64,000 nt of DNA from Marinobacter vulgaris (GTDB taxonomy: Bacteria > Pseudomonadota > Gammaproteobacteria > Pseudomonadales > Oleiphilaceae), in the NCBI RefSeq assembly GCF_003344045.1, contig NZ_QFWX01000001.1:248001-312000 (forward strand), in the 5' to 3' direction. Numbering within the stretch: position 1 is the first letter of the stretch; each line of letters starts with the position of its first letter. The position numbers and the translations under genes are program-made. Positions 8,925 through 16,940 of the stretch are shown piece by piece. Below the pieces are notes generated by a model. That model saw only the letters and a list, made by a program, of their open reading frames with translations. It did not search any database and had not been told where the DNA came from.

Positions 8925-9725
8925 TCAGAGCAGGTCCACTCTTACTTCGAACGCCTGGTTCTCACGCCTGCTGCCGCTGGTCTGGTAAATGATTCCGGAT
9001 TGTTCACCGGCCCGTCGCTGGCGGGTGCTGCCGAGTTCCACCCATTGGCCCGGCTCGACCTGGCGAATTGTCATCAGGGCTTCGGTTTCGTAGCCGGGGA
9101 GGTCGCTTTGCGGATCTTCCTCGAACGAAACAATGTTCAGTTCAATGGCCTGATCGGAAATGACTTGCGGGCTCACCAGGAAGCCGCTTCGGGTTTCGAC
9201 CTGTGCCAGAAACGCCGCCGGGTTGCGACCTCCACGGATAGCGACAGGCACGGTGCGGACCTGACCGGATGTGATGTGCGCGGTCTGCCCGTCCTGCATA
9301 ACCAGCGTCCGCTCCTGATTGTGGCGTGTGGTAGTGACCTTGCGTTCAGCCTTAACGCTGATCTGGTTATTGTGGATACCTACGCCGCCACTGCCACTTT
9401 TTGCATCGATATTGCTTCGGGAGCGCACGCTAATCCGCATCTGCGAGGGCGCCACATCCATGGTCTCCACCAACATGCCAATCTCATCCAGTACGTCTGG
9501 CTCGCCACGTACGACCATTTGCTGACCACGCGCAGTGATGGAAACCTGGCCATCGGGGTAGAGTTCTCGAATCTGCCGGGCGACATCCCCGGCGGGGCGC
9601 TGGTCCATCTTGTAGGCGCGAGCTTCGGGCTCCGCCGCGACGGCTCCCGAAAAAGGCAGCAGTATGAGTAGTGCCAGCAGTGGCCAGATGCGTGTCATAA
9701 CGGACCGGGCAATCTGAGTGTGCAT
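8925..9725 (-). CDS. Secretin-like exported protein without an apparent pore domain
   Basis: The protein has 266 residues from ATG 9725, chosen because CGGAG precedes it; an alternative start is ATG 9698 (MTRIWPLL). A signal peptide (PLLALLILLPFSGAVAA) is followed by a secretin N-domain-like segment (DVARQIRELYPDGQVSITARGQQMVVRGEPDVLDEI, read in pieces). After it comes a region with QISVKAERKVTTTRHN and QVETRSGFLVSPQVI that resembles short secretin-family proteins of Pseudomonas. It lacks the length of a true outer-membrane secretin, and no type II or III secretion genes are nearby. It is probably periplasmic with unknown function. The open frame extends beyond 9725, but that part overlaps the DAHP synthase gene and is not credible. 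Confidence 0.75.
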   Translation of the reverse strand: MHTQIARSVMTRIWPLLALLILLPFSGAVAAEPEARAYKMDQRPAGDVARQIRELYPDGQVSITARGQQMVVRGEPDVLDEIGMLVETMDVAPSQMRISVRSRSNIDAKSGSGGVGIHNNQISVKAERKVTTTRHNQERTLVMQDGQTAHITSGQVRTVPVAIRGGRNPAAFLAQVETRSGFLVSPQVISDQAIELNIVSFEEDPQSDLPGYETEALMTIRQVEPGQWVELGSTRQRRAGEQSGIIYQTSGSRRENQAFEVRVDLL

Positions 9726-9778
9726 GGAAGACTCCGCGACTGGTTTGACCGAAAATTCCACAAAACCGTATTTTCGGG

Positions 9779-9808
9779 TTGCAAAGCCGGAAACCGGGGA
9801 TATATATT
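9779..9808 (+). promoter_or_regulatory. Predicted sigma-70 promoter of the DAHP synthase leader
   Basis: TTGCAA (9779-9784) and TATATA (9801-9806) are separated by 16 bases, in an otherwise GC-rich setting. The promoter would start transcription near 9815, about 60 bases before the leader peptide and 270 bases before the DAHP synthase gene. This is exactly where an attenuated transcript should begin. Confidence 0.6.
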
Positions 9809-9875
9809 GAAAAGCATGAAGACGACACACACGGCCTGTCAATTGAATGTTCTGCAAGCTTTCGGTGAAATGCCG

Positions 9876-9953
9876 ATGGCTACGGTCGCTGCTGTGTTTT
9901 TCTGGTGGTTTGGTTATGGCTTTTATTTTAGCCAGAGCCCGGGCCGCCCATAG
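9876..9953 (+). CDS. Aromatic-rich leader peptide of the DAHP synthase gene
   Basis: A 25-residue open frame starts at ATG 9876 with GGTGA seven bases upstream; an in-frame ATG at 9870 is an alternative. It encodes MATVAAV, then FFWWFGYGFYF (bases 9897-9929), then SQSPGRP. Nine of eleven consecutive codons specify Phe, Trp or Tyr, the end products of the pathway whose first enzyme is encoded downstream. A sigma-70-like promoter precedes it and a strong intrinsic terminator (10018-10051) lies between it and the structural gene. Together these define a ribosome-mediated attenuator: starvation for any aromatic amino acid would stall the ribosome here. No other function is plausible for so short and biased a peptide. 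This is inference from layout, without experimental support known to me. Confidence 0.85.
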   Translation: MATVAAVFFWWFGYGFYFSQSPGRP

Positions 9954-9980
9954 GATCTTCATCGACCGAATAACGAGGAA

Positions 9981-10007
9981 GGCAGCCCGGCAGAAACCCA
10001 GGCTGCC
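9981..10007 (+). promoter_or_regulatory. Leader RNA hairpin, possible antiterminator or pause structure
   Basis: GGCAGCC (9981-9987) pairs perfectly with GGCTGCC (10001-10007). The same right arm, extended as GGCTGCCA, can instead pair with TGGTAGCC (10030-10037) inside the terminator hairpin. The left arm can pair with CCGGGC at the end of the leader peptide. Mutually exclusive pairings of this sort are expected for an attenuator; which one is the antiterminator was not computed. Confidence 0.55.
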
Positions 10008-10017
10008 ACCGGACTCG

Positions 10018-10051
10018 AAAAGCCCCGACTGGTAGCCCAGCCGGGGCTTTT
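10018..10051 (+). terminator. Intrinsic terminator acting as attenuator before the DAHP synthase gene
   Basis: AAAAGCCCCG (10018-10027) pairs with CGGGGCTTTT (10042-10051), with an inner CTGG/CCAG extension, and ends in a T-run. It lies 34 bases before the DAHP synthase start and downstream of the aromatic leader peptide, so its role is most likely conditional termination. The symmetric A/T tails would also let it act on the minus strand. Confidence 0.85.
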
Positions 10052-10085
10052 CTGATTCTGACACAGGGAAACGGGAACACTGATC

Positions 10086-11132
10086 ATGAACATCGAGACG
10101 CTGAACCAGGCAAACCAGCCACCACAGATGGAGAGTGTGGGCGGGGAAGTTCTGCTGCCGACGCCGGCGGCACTTCGCACCAAGCTGCCGGTGCCGGCCC
10201 ACGTACAGGCGCAGATACACCGCCACCGGGAAGCCATCCGCCGGGTCCTGAACGGTAAGGATGCAAGAACGCTGGTGGTTGTCGGCCCCTGTTCCATACA
10301 CGACGAAGTGGCCACGCTGGAGTACGGTGAAAAACTCAAGGCACTGGCGGACGAAGTCGGTGACCGTTTCCTGATTGTCATGCGTTCCTACCTCGAAAAA
10401 CCCCGTACCACCGTCGGCTGGAAAGGCCTGCTTTACGACCCGGAGCGCACCGGTACCGGCGATCTCAACGAAGGCCTGCTCCGTTCCCGCCGGCTGTTGC
10501 TGAACCTGTCAGACATGGGCCTGCCCCTGGCCACCGAAGCCCTGAGTCTCTTCGCCATGGACTACCTTGGCGACCTGGTAAGCTGGACCGCCATTGGCGC
10601 CCGCACTACCGAATCCCAGGTACACCGCGAGATGGTCAGTGGTCTGCCGATGCCAACCGGGTTCAAGAATGGCACCGATGGCAGTATTGGCGTTGCCATC
10701 AATGCCATGAAGTCCGCGGCACATCCCCATCATCGGTTCGGAGTAGGGAGCAATGGTGCTCCGGCGATGATTACCACCGAGGGCAATCCCGATACGCATC
10801 TGGTTTTGCGTGGTGGCCGGGGTATTACCAATTACGACTCCGATAGTATCCGGGAAGCTATGGATGCCTTGTCCAACGCGGGCGTTTCTGCTTCCGTGAT
10901 GGTTGATTGCAGCCATGACAACGCTCAGAAGCAGGCGGTGCGACAACTGGAGATTGCCAGGGAAGTGATGAGCCAGAAACGCACAGGTAACCGGAATATC
11001 GCGGGTTTGATGTTGGAAAGTTTTCTTGAAGAAGGCCGTCAGAATGATAGTAACGATCTGATTTACGGGTGTTCCCTGACCGATCCCTGTATCAGCTGGG
11101 AGCAAACCGAAGAGCTGTTGCGTGACCTGTGA
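10086..11132 (+). CDS. 3-deoxy-7-phosphoheptulonate (DAHP) synthase, class I
   Basis: A 348-residue enzyme condensing phosphoenolpyruvate with erythrose-4-phosphate, the first step of aromatic amino acid synthesis. Family signatures include LVVVGPCSIHDE, MRSYLEKPRTTVGWKGL, SWTAIGARTTESQVHREM, PTGFKNGTDGS, VDCSHDNAQK and a C-terminal YGCSLTDPCISWEQTE. Length and motifs match AroF/AroG/AroH of the class I-alpha group; the feedback specificity (Tyr, Phe or Trp) is not readable. It is transcribed alone behind the leader peptide and terminator at 9779-10051, so control by attenuation is likely. The leader mixes all three aromatics, suggesting sensing of general aromatic shortage. Confidence 0.96.
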   Translation: MNIETLNQANQPPQMESVGGEVLLPTPAALRTKLPVPAHVQAQIHRHREAIRRVLNGKDARTLVVVGPCSIHDEVATLEYGEKLKALADEVGDRFLIVMRSYLEKPRTTVGWKGLLYDPERTGTGDLNEGLLRSRRLLLNLSDMGLPLATEALSLFAMDYLGDLVSWTAIGARTTESQVHREMVSGLPMPTGFKNGTDGSIGVAINAMKSAAHPHHRFGVGSNGAPAMITTEGNPDTHLVLRGGRGITNYDSDSIREAMDALSNAGVSASVMVDCSHDNAQKQAVRQLEIAREVMSQKRTGNRNIAGLMLESFLEEGRQNDSNDLIYGCSLTDPCISWEQTEELLRDL

Positions 11133-11159
11133 ATCCGGAGCTAGTGTAGGCGGTTCGGG

Positions 11160-11816
11160 TTACTCTTTACCCTGAATACTCCCTTCTCCTGAAACCGTTG
11201 AAAACAGCAACTGTCCTGCCAGCAACAGTAAGACGCCGCCCATCAGGCGGTCGAGCCAGTAGCCGAAGCGGTTAAAACCCTTGCGGATCTGGGGCAGCGT
11301 GAAGAAAACCGCGACCGCCACGAACCACAGCCCCGTTGCTACCGCCATGTAGATGCCGTAGGCGGACTGGATCGCGATCGGTGTGCCCGGGCTGATGATT
11401 ACAGAGAATAGCGACACGAAGAACAGCGTGGCTTTCGGGTTCAGGGCATTGGTGAGAAAACCCAGGCGATAGGCTGCGAAACCGGATTGCTGTTCTCCGG
11501 TTGCGGTCTCCACATGGATGCCGCCGGCTTTGGAGCGCAGGCACTGTATCGCGATCCAGGTGAGGTACAGGGCACCGACCACCTTGAGAATACTGAACAA
11601 TACCAGGGATTGCTGGATAATCAGGCCGATGCCCAGCAGGGAATATCCCACGTGAACGAGTATGCCTGTGCCGATGCCAAAGGCGGTCAGCAGGGCATTG
11701 CGACGGTTCTGGCACAGAGCCTGGCGAAACATCACCGCGAAGTCCGGGCCGGGGCTGGCGACCGCGAGGAAGTGGACGATGGCAACGGTCATGAACTCCG
11801 GCCAGTAATTATGCAT
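11160..11816 (-). CDS. LysE/RhtB-family amino acid exporter
   Basis: A 218-residue inner-membrane protein with about six hydrophobic helices. The N-terminal segment FLAVASPGPDFAVMFRQAL carries the LysE/RhtB signature (ASPGPD), and FLTNALNPKATLFFVSLF is the second family signature (NPKA). Members export amino acids or related metabolites such as homoserine, threonine or lysine; the substrate is unknown here. It is convergent with the DAHP synthase gene (27-base gap) and divergent from the oxidoreductase at 11992. Confidence 0.92.
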   Translation of the reverse strand: MHNYWPEFMTVAIVHFLAVASPGPDFAVMFRQALCQNRRNALLTAFGIGTGILVHVGYSLLGIGLIIQQSLVLFSILKVVGALYLTWIAIQCLRSKAGGIHVETATGEQQSGFAAYRLGFLTNALNPKATLFFVSLFSVIISPGTPIAIQSAYGIYMAVATGLWFVAVAVFFTLPQIRKGFNRFGYWLDRLMGGVLLLLAGQLLFSTVSGEGSIQGKE

Positions 11817-11991
11817 GCCTGTTTGTCTCCTGGGGTCATTTCGGGGCAGGATGTCAGTCTAGAAGGCTGGGGTTAAAAAGTCCTGTACAGGGTGCAATAA
11901 GTGCTTTGATCCGGAACTGAACCATTCCAGGATTTCCCCTCTATACTCAGACAGGTGTACGAAACATTCTGACGGGCCAGGAGTTGTTGAC

Positions 11992-13434
11992 GTGGACAAA
12001 CGCAAGGTAGATGTCGCAATTATCGGAGCGGGAACGGCTGGCATGGGCGCCTATCGTGCCGCACGGAAGCATACCGACGACCTGGTGATGATTGAGGGCG
12101 GTCGCTACGGAACCACCTGTGCCAGGGTTGGATGTATGCCAAGCAAACTGCTGATCGCGGCAGCAGACAGTGCACACCATATGAAGAAGGCTCCGATGTT
12201 CGGCATTAAACCCGGTGATGTCCGGATCGACGGCAGGGCCGTTATGGAGAGAGTTCGGCAAGAGCGGGACCGGTTTGTCAGTTTCGTGCTCGAGGCCATC
12301 GAGGATTTTCCCGAGGCCCATCGCATTCACGGCCACGCCCGCTTTTTGTCGCCGCACCGGATTGTTGTTGGCGACAACCTGGAAATAGAGGCGGAGCGAG
12401 TGGTGATCGCCACGGGTTCGCGGCCCAATATCCCCGGTTTCCTCAAGGAGGCCAAGGATCGCCTGATCGTCAATGATGATGTGTTTGAGTGGCAAGACCT
12501 GCCAGAGTCAGTGGCGGTATTCGGTCCCGGCATTATTGGCCTTGAGCTGGGGCAGGCGCTGAGCCGGCTTGGTGTTCGGGTTCGCATGTTTGGCGTCGGC
12601 GGTGCCGTGGGCCCCATGCAGGAAGATGCGATCCGCAAATACGCCTTGAAATCGTTCAATGACGAATTCCCCCTCGATGCGGATGCAAAGGTGCAGTCGG
12701 TGGAACGGACGGATGCAGGTGTGAGTATCCGGTTTACGGACGCCGATCGGGGGGAGGTGACAGAAACCTTTGACTACCTGCTGGCCGCGACGGGCCGGCG
12801 TCCCAACGTAGACGGGCTTGATATCCAGAATGCCGATATTGCCCAGGACGACCGCGGCTCCCCACTGTTCGACCACTACACGCTTCAGTGCGGGGACAGC
12901 CATATCTTCATCTCCGGCGATGCCAACAACGAAGCTCCGTTACTGCATGAGGCGGCTGATGAGGGCCGCATTGCAGGTGATAACGCCGGCCGCTATCCCG
13001 ATGTGCGGGCAGGATTGCGCCGTGTTCCGCTGGGCATCGTGTTTACGGATCCGCAGATTGCCACCGTGGGTATGACCCTCAACGAAGTCGAGGAGCGTTG
13101 CAAGGGGGGGTATGCTGTTGGCGAAGTTTCATTTGAAGGGCAGGGCCGCAGCCGGGTCATTGGCGCCAACAAGGGACTGCTGCACTTATACGGGGAACGC
13201 GGCAGCGGACTGTTTCTCGGTGCCGAGATGTTCGGGCCTGCCGCCGAACACATTGGTCATTTGCTGGCCTGGGCTGTCCAGAATCGTATGACGGTGAGCG
13301 AAATGCTCGACATGCCGTTCTATCATCCGGTCATCGAAGAGGGGTTGCGTACAGCCCTGCGAGATCTTAACCGGAACCTGGATATTGGTCCGCAACCGGT
13401 TGAGAACTGCCTGGACTGTGGTCCAGGGGGCTAA
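11992..13434 (+). CDS. Dihydrolipoyl dehydrogenase-like pyridine nucleotide-disulfide oxidoreductase
   Basis: A 480-residue flavoprotein with a GTG start and a GCCAGGAG ribosome site. It has the FAD fold (VAIIGAGTAGMGAYRAA), the redox-active disulfide CARVGC (about residues 43-48), an NAD(P) fold (VAVFGPGIIGLELGQAL), a second FAD contact (IFISGDANNEAPLLHEAADEG) and the dimerisation domain with YHPVIEEG, where the His-Glu catalytic pair sits. It resembles the stand-alone Lpd paralogue (Lpd3-type) of pseudomonads more than a lipoamide dehydrogenase of a 2-oxoacid complex, since no E1 or E2 genes are adjacent. Substrate is uncertain: dihydrolipoamide, or another disulfide or quinone. Confidence 0.9.
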   Translation: MDKRKVDVAIIGAGTAGMGAYRAARKHTDDLVMIEGGRYGTTCARVGCMPSKLLIAAADSAHHMKKAPMFGIKPGDVRIDGRAVMERVRQERDRFVSFVLEAIEDFPEAHRIHGHARFLSPHRIVVGDNLEIEAERVVIATGSRPNIPGFLKEAKDRLIVNDDVFEWQDLPESVAVFGPGIIGLELGQALSRLGVRVRMFGVGGAVGPMQEDAIRKYALKSFNDEFPLDADAKVQSVERTDAGVSIRFTDADRGEVTETFDYLLAATGRRPNVDGLDIQNADIAQDDRGSPLFDHYTLQCGDSHIFISGDANNEAPLLHEAADEGRIAGDNAGRYPDVRAGLRRVPLGIVFTDPQIATVGMTLNEVEERCKGGYAVGEVSFEGQGRSRVIGANKGLLHLYGERGSGLFLGAEMFGPAAEHIGHLLAWAVQNRMTVSEMLDMPFYHPVIEEGLRTALRDLNRNLDIGPQPVENCLDCGPGG

Positions 13435-13448
13435 CCACCCGAAGGTAT

Positions 13449-13724
13449 TCAGACACTGTTGGCGACCGGGCCTGGCGCCTGATTGCCGGAGTGCCTTGCA
13501 ATCTGCTGCTTGCGCGCCCAAATCTTCTCGTGGAAGAAGTAGGCAACGGTGTTGATCGCCGGCTCGACCATGGCGATCAGGCTGCCGATCAGGATATCCC
13601 CGGTAATCAGATAGGCAACGGTAAACGCAACCGTGAAGTGGGTTATCGCAAAGGTGATCGTTTTCAGCAAAGAGTTGTCACCCTTGGTTCCGTGATTATG
13701 GACAAACATTTTCAGGGTACTCAT
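13449..13724 (-). CDS. DUF2061 family small membrane protein
   Basis: A 91-residue protein if it starts at ATG 13724 (MSTLKMFVHNHG); an upstream in-frame ATG at 13772 would add 16 low-complexity residues. The segment KTITFAITHFTVAFTVAYLITGDILIGSLIAMVEPAINTV, read in pieces, forms two membrane helices, and YFFHEKIWAR near the end is the DUF2061 hallmark. Function is unknown. It lies divergent from dps across a region with a Fur-like box. Confidence 0.85.
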   Translation of the reverse strand: MSTLKMFVHNHGTKGDNSLLKTITFAITHFTVAFTVAYLITGDILIGSLIAMVEPAINTVAYFFHEKIWARKQQIARHSGNQAPGPVANSV

Positions 13725-13768
13725 GGTCGTCTCTGCCTGTTGACTGTGCTTATGGTTACTATTCAACA

Positions 13769-13787
13769 GCAAGTGATAATCATTGTT
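13769..13787. promoter_or_regulatory. Fur-like box between DUF2061 gene and dps
   Basis: Within the 19-base window the core TGATAATCATT is perfect and 14 of 19 positions match the classical GATAATGATAATCATTATC consensus. It lies 45 bases upstream of the DUF2061 start and about 165 bases upstream of dps, so iron control of the former is more likely. Confidence 0.6.
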
Positions 13788-13950
13788 AAATTAATTGCTT
13801 TAAGAAAAATAATAGCCCTTTACTATTGTTATCGTGCCCAGTAAATTGTCGGGGACTATGGCCTGCATTGGATAACCAAGCTTTACCTATGAAGCCTGTC
13901 TGGTTAATGTAATGGCCAGAACATTCAGATAACTGTCAAGGAGACACGTT

Positions 13951-14424
13951 ATGAGCAAAAACTTTATCGGCCTGGATACAGAGAAAACCCAACAACTGGC
14001 GAATTCACTGAACGATCTGCTATCAAACTATCAGATCTTTTACATGAACGTGCGCGGCTATCACTGGAACATCAAGGGTGACAACTTTTTCGAGCTACAT
14101 GCAAAGTTCGAGGAACTGTATGACGACCTGCTGCTGAAAATTGATGAGATTGCCGAGCGGGTACTGACTCTGGGTCACCGCCCGGCACACGCCTATAGCA
14201 CCTATATCGAGAAGTCAGAAGTGCCGGAGCGCAAAGATGTGGCTGATGGCAGGGACGCGGTAGAGAACATCGTGGAAAGCTTCGCCAAGCTGATCGGCAA
14301 ACAGCGTGAATTACTGCATCTGGCCGGCGACGCCGATGACGAAGGTACCGTAGCCCTGATGAGCGATTATATCTCTGAACAGGAAAAAACCGTCTGGATG
14401 TATCGCAGTTATCTGGGCCACTAA
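13951..14424 (+). CDS. dps: Dps-family ferritin-like DNA protection protein
   Basis: A 157-residue protein of the Dps family, which forms 12-subunit cages that oxidise and store iron and shield DNA in stationary phase. The ferroxidase signature is present: YHWNIKG, then ELHAKFEELYDDLLLKIDEIAERVLTLG (read in pieces) with the His, Asp and Glu ligands. The length is typical. A strong ribosome site (AAGGAGA) precedes ATG 13951 and an intrinsic terminator follows at 14452, so it is monocistronic. I saw no clear OxyR or Fur site close to its own start. Confidence 0.95.
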   Translation: MSKNFIGLDTEKTQQLANSLNDLLSNYQIFYMNVRGYHWNIKGDNFFELHAKFEELYDDLLLKIDEIAERVLTLGHRPAHAYSTYIEKSEVPERKDVADGRDAVENIVESFAKLIGKQRELLHLAGDADDEGTVALMSDYISEQEKTVWMYRSYLGH

Positions 14425-14451
14425 GACCGATCAGTAGTAAGTTCCATCTGG

Positions 14452-14477
14452 AATGGCGGCCTCAGGGCCGCCATTTT
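14452..14477 (+). terminator. Intrinsic terminator of dps
   Basis: AATGGCGGC (14452-14460) pairs with GCCGCCATT across a six-base loop and is followed by TTT. It sits 28 bases after the dps stop and just before the convergent reductase stop. Confidence 0.85.
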
Positions 14478-14487
14478 TCGTTATAGT

Positions 14488-15618
14488 TCAGCTATCGGCA
14501 ACGGCTTCCAGAGGCGGCACCTGCTGATGCAGAAACCATTTCTCGGTTACCACTTTCCGGGTAAACCAGTGGGAGCGCATCAGGGTGCTTGCCAGTGGCA
14601 TCTTGACCCAGCCAGGCAGCTGCCAGCCATTTTCCTGGGGCGCTGCGCGGTTGCCGAAACGCTGCGCGATCGCTTCACCATAGTCTTGCAGTGATTGGGC
14701 GGAGTAATCCTCCCGGTCACGGATTATGTCCGCGGCCATTAACGCGGACTCAATGGCAGGGCGAATGCCTTCGCCGCTCTGGGTGTACGCAAGGCCCGCA
14801 GAATCACCAATCAGCATCAGGCCATCGTCGGCGAGGGGTCTTTCCGCATGGGCATACAGGAGGTAGGCATGGCCCTTGAACCTGCCCGGTAAATCCGCGG
14901 GTATTCGACCGGATGACTTCATTTCATCCACGAAGGCGTTCAGGTGCTCCGTCAGTTTGTGATTATCCTCGCGGCCAAGGCCGATATTGAGGAAATTGTC
15001 CTTGCGGAATACCCACGCATAACCCTTGAGATCGCGGCAGAACCAGAGCTCAGGTGTGTCACCGCGGGCCTGACAAACTTGTGCCTGCTGCGGTGTCATC
15101 TCGAATTCCACTTCCTTGGCGGCGACGACCGTCTCGTGACTGCCGGGCCCATCGCCAAGCAGTTTTGCGACGGGGCAGAAGTGGCCGCCGGCGCCGACAA
15201 TCAATGGCGCTTCCCAGGTGTCGTTAACCACCCAGTTGCCATCACGGCGAACGATGGCCTTGACCGGCGTTTTCAATTGTTTCGGGGCCGTTACCCGGTC
15301 GAGCAGATAGGCATCGAACTCGCAGCGTCTTATGCCGTAGCTGACGATTTCGCCGTGGTCATTCTCGACGGCCGGTTGGCCCATCATGCCGATGCGGAAC
15401 TTCCGGATGGGCTGTAAGGTGTGTCTGGAACCGTAATCAGCAGTATCAATATCCAGGCTTTTCATCACCGCCGGAGTCACCCAGCCGGCACAGGTCTTGT
15501 CCCGCGGGAAATCCTGCTTGTCGATGAGCAGAATCCGTTTGCCGCTGTCCTGCAGCGCGTGCGCAAGGGTAGATCCCGCAGGTCCGGCGCCGACGATGAT
15601 CAGGTCATAATAGTCCAT
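14488..15618 (-). CDS. Geranylgeranyl-reductase-family FAD-dependent oxidoreductase
   Basis: A 376-residue flavoprotein. It has the N-terminal FAD fold DLIIVGAGPAGSTLAHAL, the segment KTCAGWVTPAV found in the geranylgeranyl-reductase family, and LMLIGDSAGLAYTQSGEGI as the second FAD-binding stretch. It shows no membrane anchor. Its start overlaps the stop of the cyclopropane fatty acid synthase gene as TGATG (15616-15620), so the two are translationally coupled. This suggests the pair acts on the same substrate, probably an unsaturated acyl chain of a membrane lipid. The actual reaction (reduction, desaturation or oxidation) is not known. Confidence 0.85.
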   Translation of the reverse strand: MDYYDLIIVGAGPAGSTLAHALQDSGKRILLIDKQDFPRDKTCAGWVTPAVMKSLDIDTADYGSRHTLQPIRKFRIGMMGQPAVENDHGEIVSYGIRRCEFDAYLLDRVTAPKQLKTPVKAIVRRDGNWVVNDTWEAPLIVGAGGHFCPVAKLLGDGPGSHETVVAAKEVEFEMTPQQAQVCQARGDTPELWFCRDLKGYAWVFRKDNFLNIGLGREDNHKLTEHLNAFVDEMKSSGRIPADLPGRFKGHAYLLYAHAERPLADDGLMLIGDSAGLAYTQSGEGIRPAIESALMAADIIRDREDYSAQSLQDYGEAIAQRFGNRAAPQENGWQLPGWVKMPLASTLMRSHWFTRKVVTEKWFLHQQVPPLEAVADS

Positions 15619-16940
15619 CAGTTCGCCTCCGGAGCTGCGGGAAACGTGTAGATATCCTGGCGGCTTCGCGGCAACTCGTTGTTTTCGCCATGGGTAAAGA
15701 CAACCTGGAACAGTTGCAGTGCCCCGGCGCGGAAGGCCGCCGTGGAACCGGCCAGGTACATTTCCCAGGCACGGGCAAAGTGCTCGTCATACATTTCCGT
15801 TACGTTGTCCTTGTTGTCCTGAAACCGTTCCATCCAGTGGGTCAGCGTCTGGGCGTAATGCAGTCTCAGGTTCTCCACATCCAGCACCGAGAAACCGCCA
15901 TGCTCACAAATGCCCATGAACTCGGAGATGCTGGGTGGATAGGCGCCCGGGAAAATACGTTTTTCAATCCAGGCGTTCATCAGCATGGGTCGATTGCGAC
16001 CAATGCTGTGGAGTAGTGCCAGCCCGTCAGGCTTGAGTGAACGACGAATCAGGTCTGACAACGCTTCATAGTTCTCCTTGCCGACATGTTCCAACATTCC
16101 GATGGAGACAAAAGCGTCGTATTGCCCGCTGATATTACGATAGTCATCCTCGACGTAATCGATCAGGTGGTCGAGCTGCTGACGCCTGGCCTCTTCCCGT
16201 GCGTAAGCCAGCTGTTCCCTGGAGATGTTGTAGGAGTGTACCTTCACCCCGTAGTTGCGGGCCATGTAGCGTGCCAGGCCACCCCAGCCGCAGCCCGCTT
16301 CCACCACGGTCATGCCGGGTTTCAGTCGTAACTTGCGACATACATGCTCAAGTTTGGCCAGCTGCGCCTGCTCCAGCGTCAGATCCGCTGATTCGTAATA
16401 CGCGCAGGTGTACTGCATCTCCGCCTGGTCCAGCCAGAGACGGTAAAACTCGTTGCCCAGGTCATAGTGGTGGTGAATGTTTTCTTTTGCCTCCGAGACA
16501 CCGGTCGACCTTGGGTTGTGGTTGCGCCAGAGAGCTTCAAGCCACTTGGGCCACTGTGGCCGTGCCCTGTGAACGGCGCGATAAAGCGCTTCCATCAACT
16601 CTGGCAGGTCGCCATCTACCTGCAGTCGTCCGGCGGCATACAGGTCACCAAACGCCAGGTTGGGGTTGGTCACCAGAGCGTACAGAGCCTTGGGGTCGGT
16701 CAGTCTCAGGGTGAAACGAGCCTTACCTTCTTCGGGCTCGATGAAGTCATCATTCCATAACTGGAAGCGCACCGGCGGCGAACCCGCCATGCGCAACAGT
16801 TTGGCGATCAGCCAGCGCTCATAGCTGTGGGGCTCCCTGTCTGCCTGCTGGTCTTCCAGTGGCAGTGTCAGGAGGTGTGGTCTGTCATCCTGGCGCTCGT
16901 CACTTTGATTGGCGGTTTTCCGGGCGGTGCTTTGATTCAT
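15618..16940 (-). CDS. cfa: Cyclopropane-fatty-acyl-phospholipid synthase
   Basis: A 440-residue SAM-dependent enzyme if it starts at ATG 16940 (MNQSTARK); the longer frame to 16961 lacks support. It has the SAM-binding motif VVEAGCGWGGLARYMAR. Residues equivalent to the E. coli catalytic set are visible: Cys in QYTCAYYE, Glu in GMLEHVGKENY, His in LLHSIGRNRP and Tyr in LHYAQTLTHWMERF. Together these predict methylene transfer to cis double bonds of phospholipid acyl chains. The protein is about 60 residues longer than E. coli Cfa because of an N-terminal tail. It is first in a coupled pair with the FAD reductase. Confidence 0.95.
   Translation of the reverse strand: MNQSTARKTANQSDERQDDRPHLLTLPLEDQQADREPHSYERWLIAKLLRMAGSPPVRFQLWNDDFIEPEEGKARFTLRLTDPKALYALVTNPNLAFGDLYAAGRLQVDGDLPELMEALYRAVHRARPQWPKWLEALWRNHNPRSTGVSEAKENIHHHYDLGNEFYRLWLDQAEMQYTCAYYESADLTLEQAQLAKLEHVCRKLRLKPGMTVVEAGCGWGGLARYMARNYGVKVHSYNISREQLAYAREEARRQQLDHLIDYVEDDYRNISGQYDAFVSIGMLEHVGKENYEALSDLIRRSLKPDGLALLHSIGRNRPMLMNAWIEKRIFPGAYPPSISEFMGICEHGGFSVLDVENLRLHYAQTLTHWMERFQDNKDNVTEMYDEHFARAWEMYLAGSTAAFRAGALQLFQVVFTHGENNELPRSRQDIYTFPAAPEAN

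Noticed and set aside
9726..10301. N-terminal extension of the secretin-like frame into the DAHP synthase gene
   Set aside because: It would overlap the conserved DAHP synthase gene and the leader; a signal peptide and ribosome site support ATG 9725.
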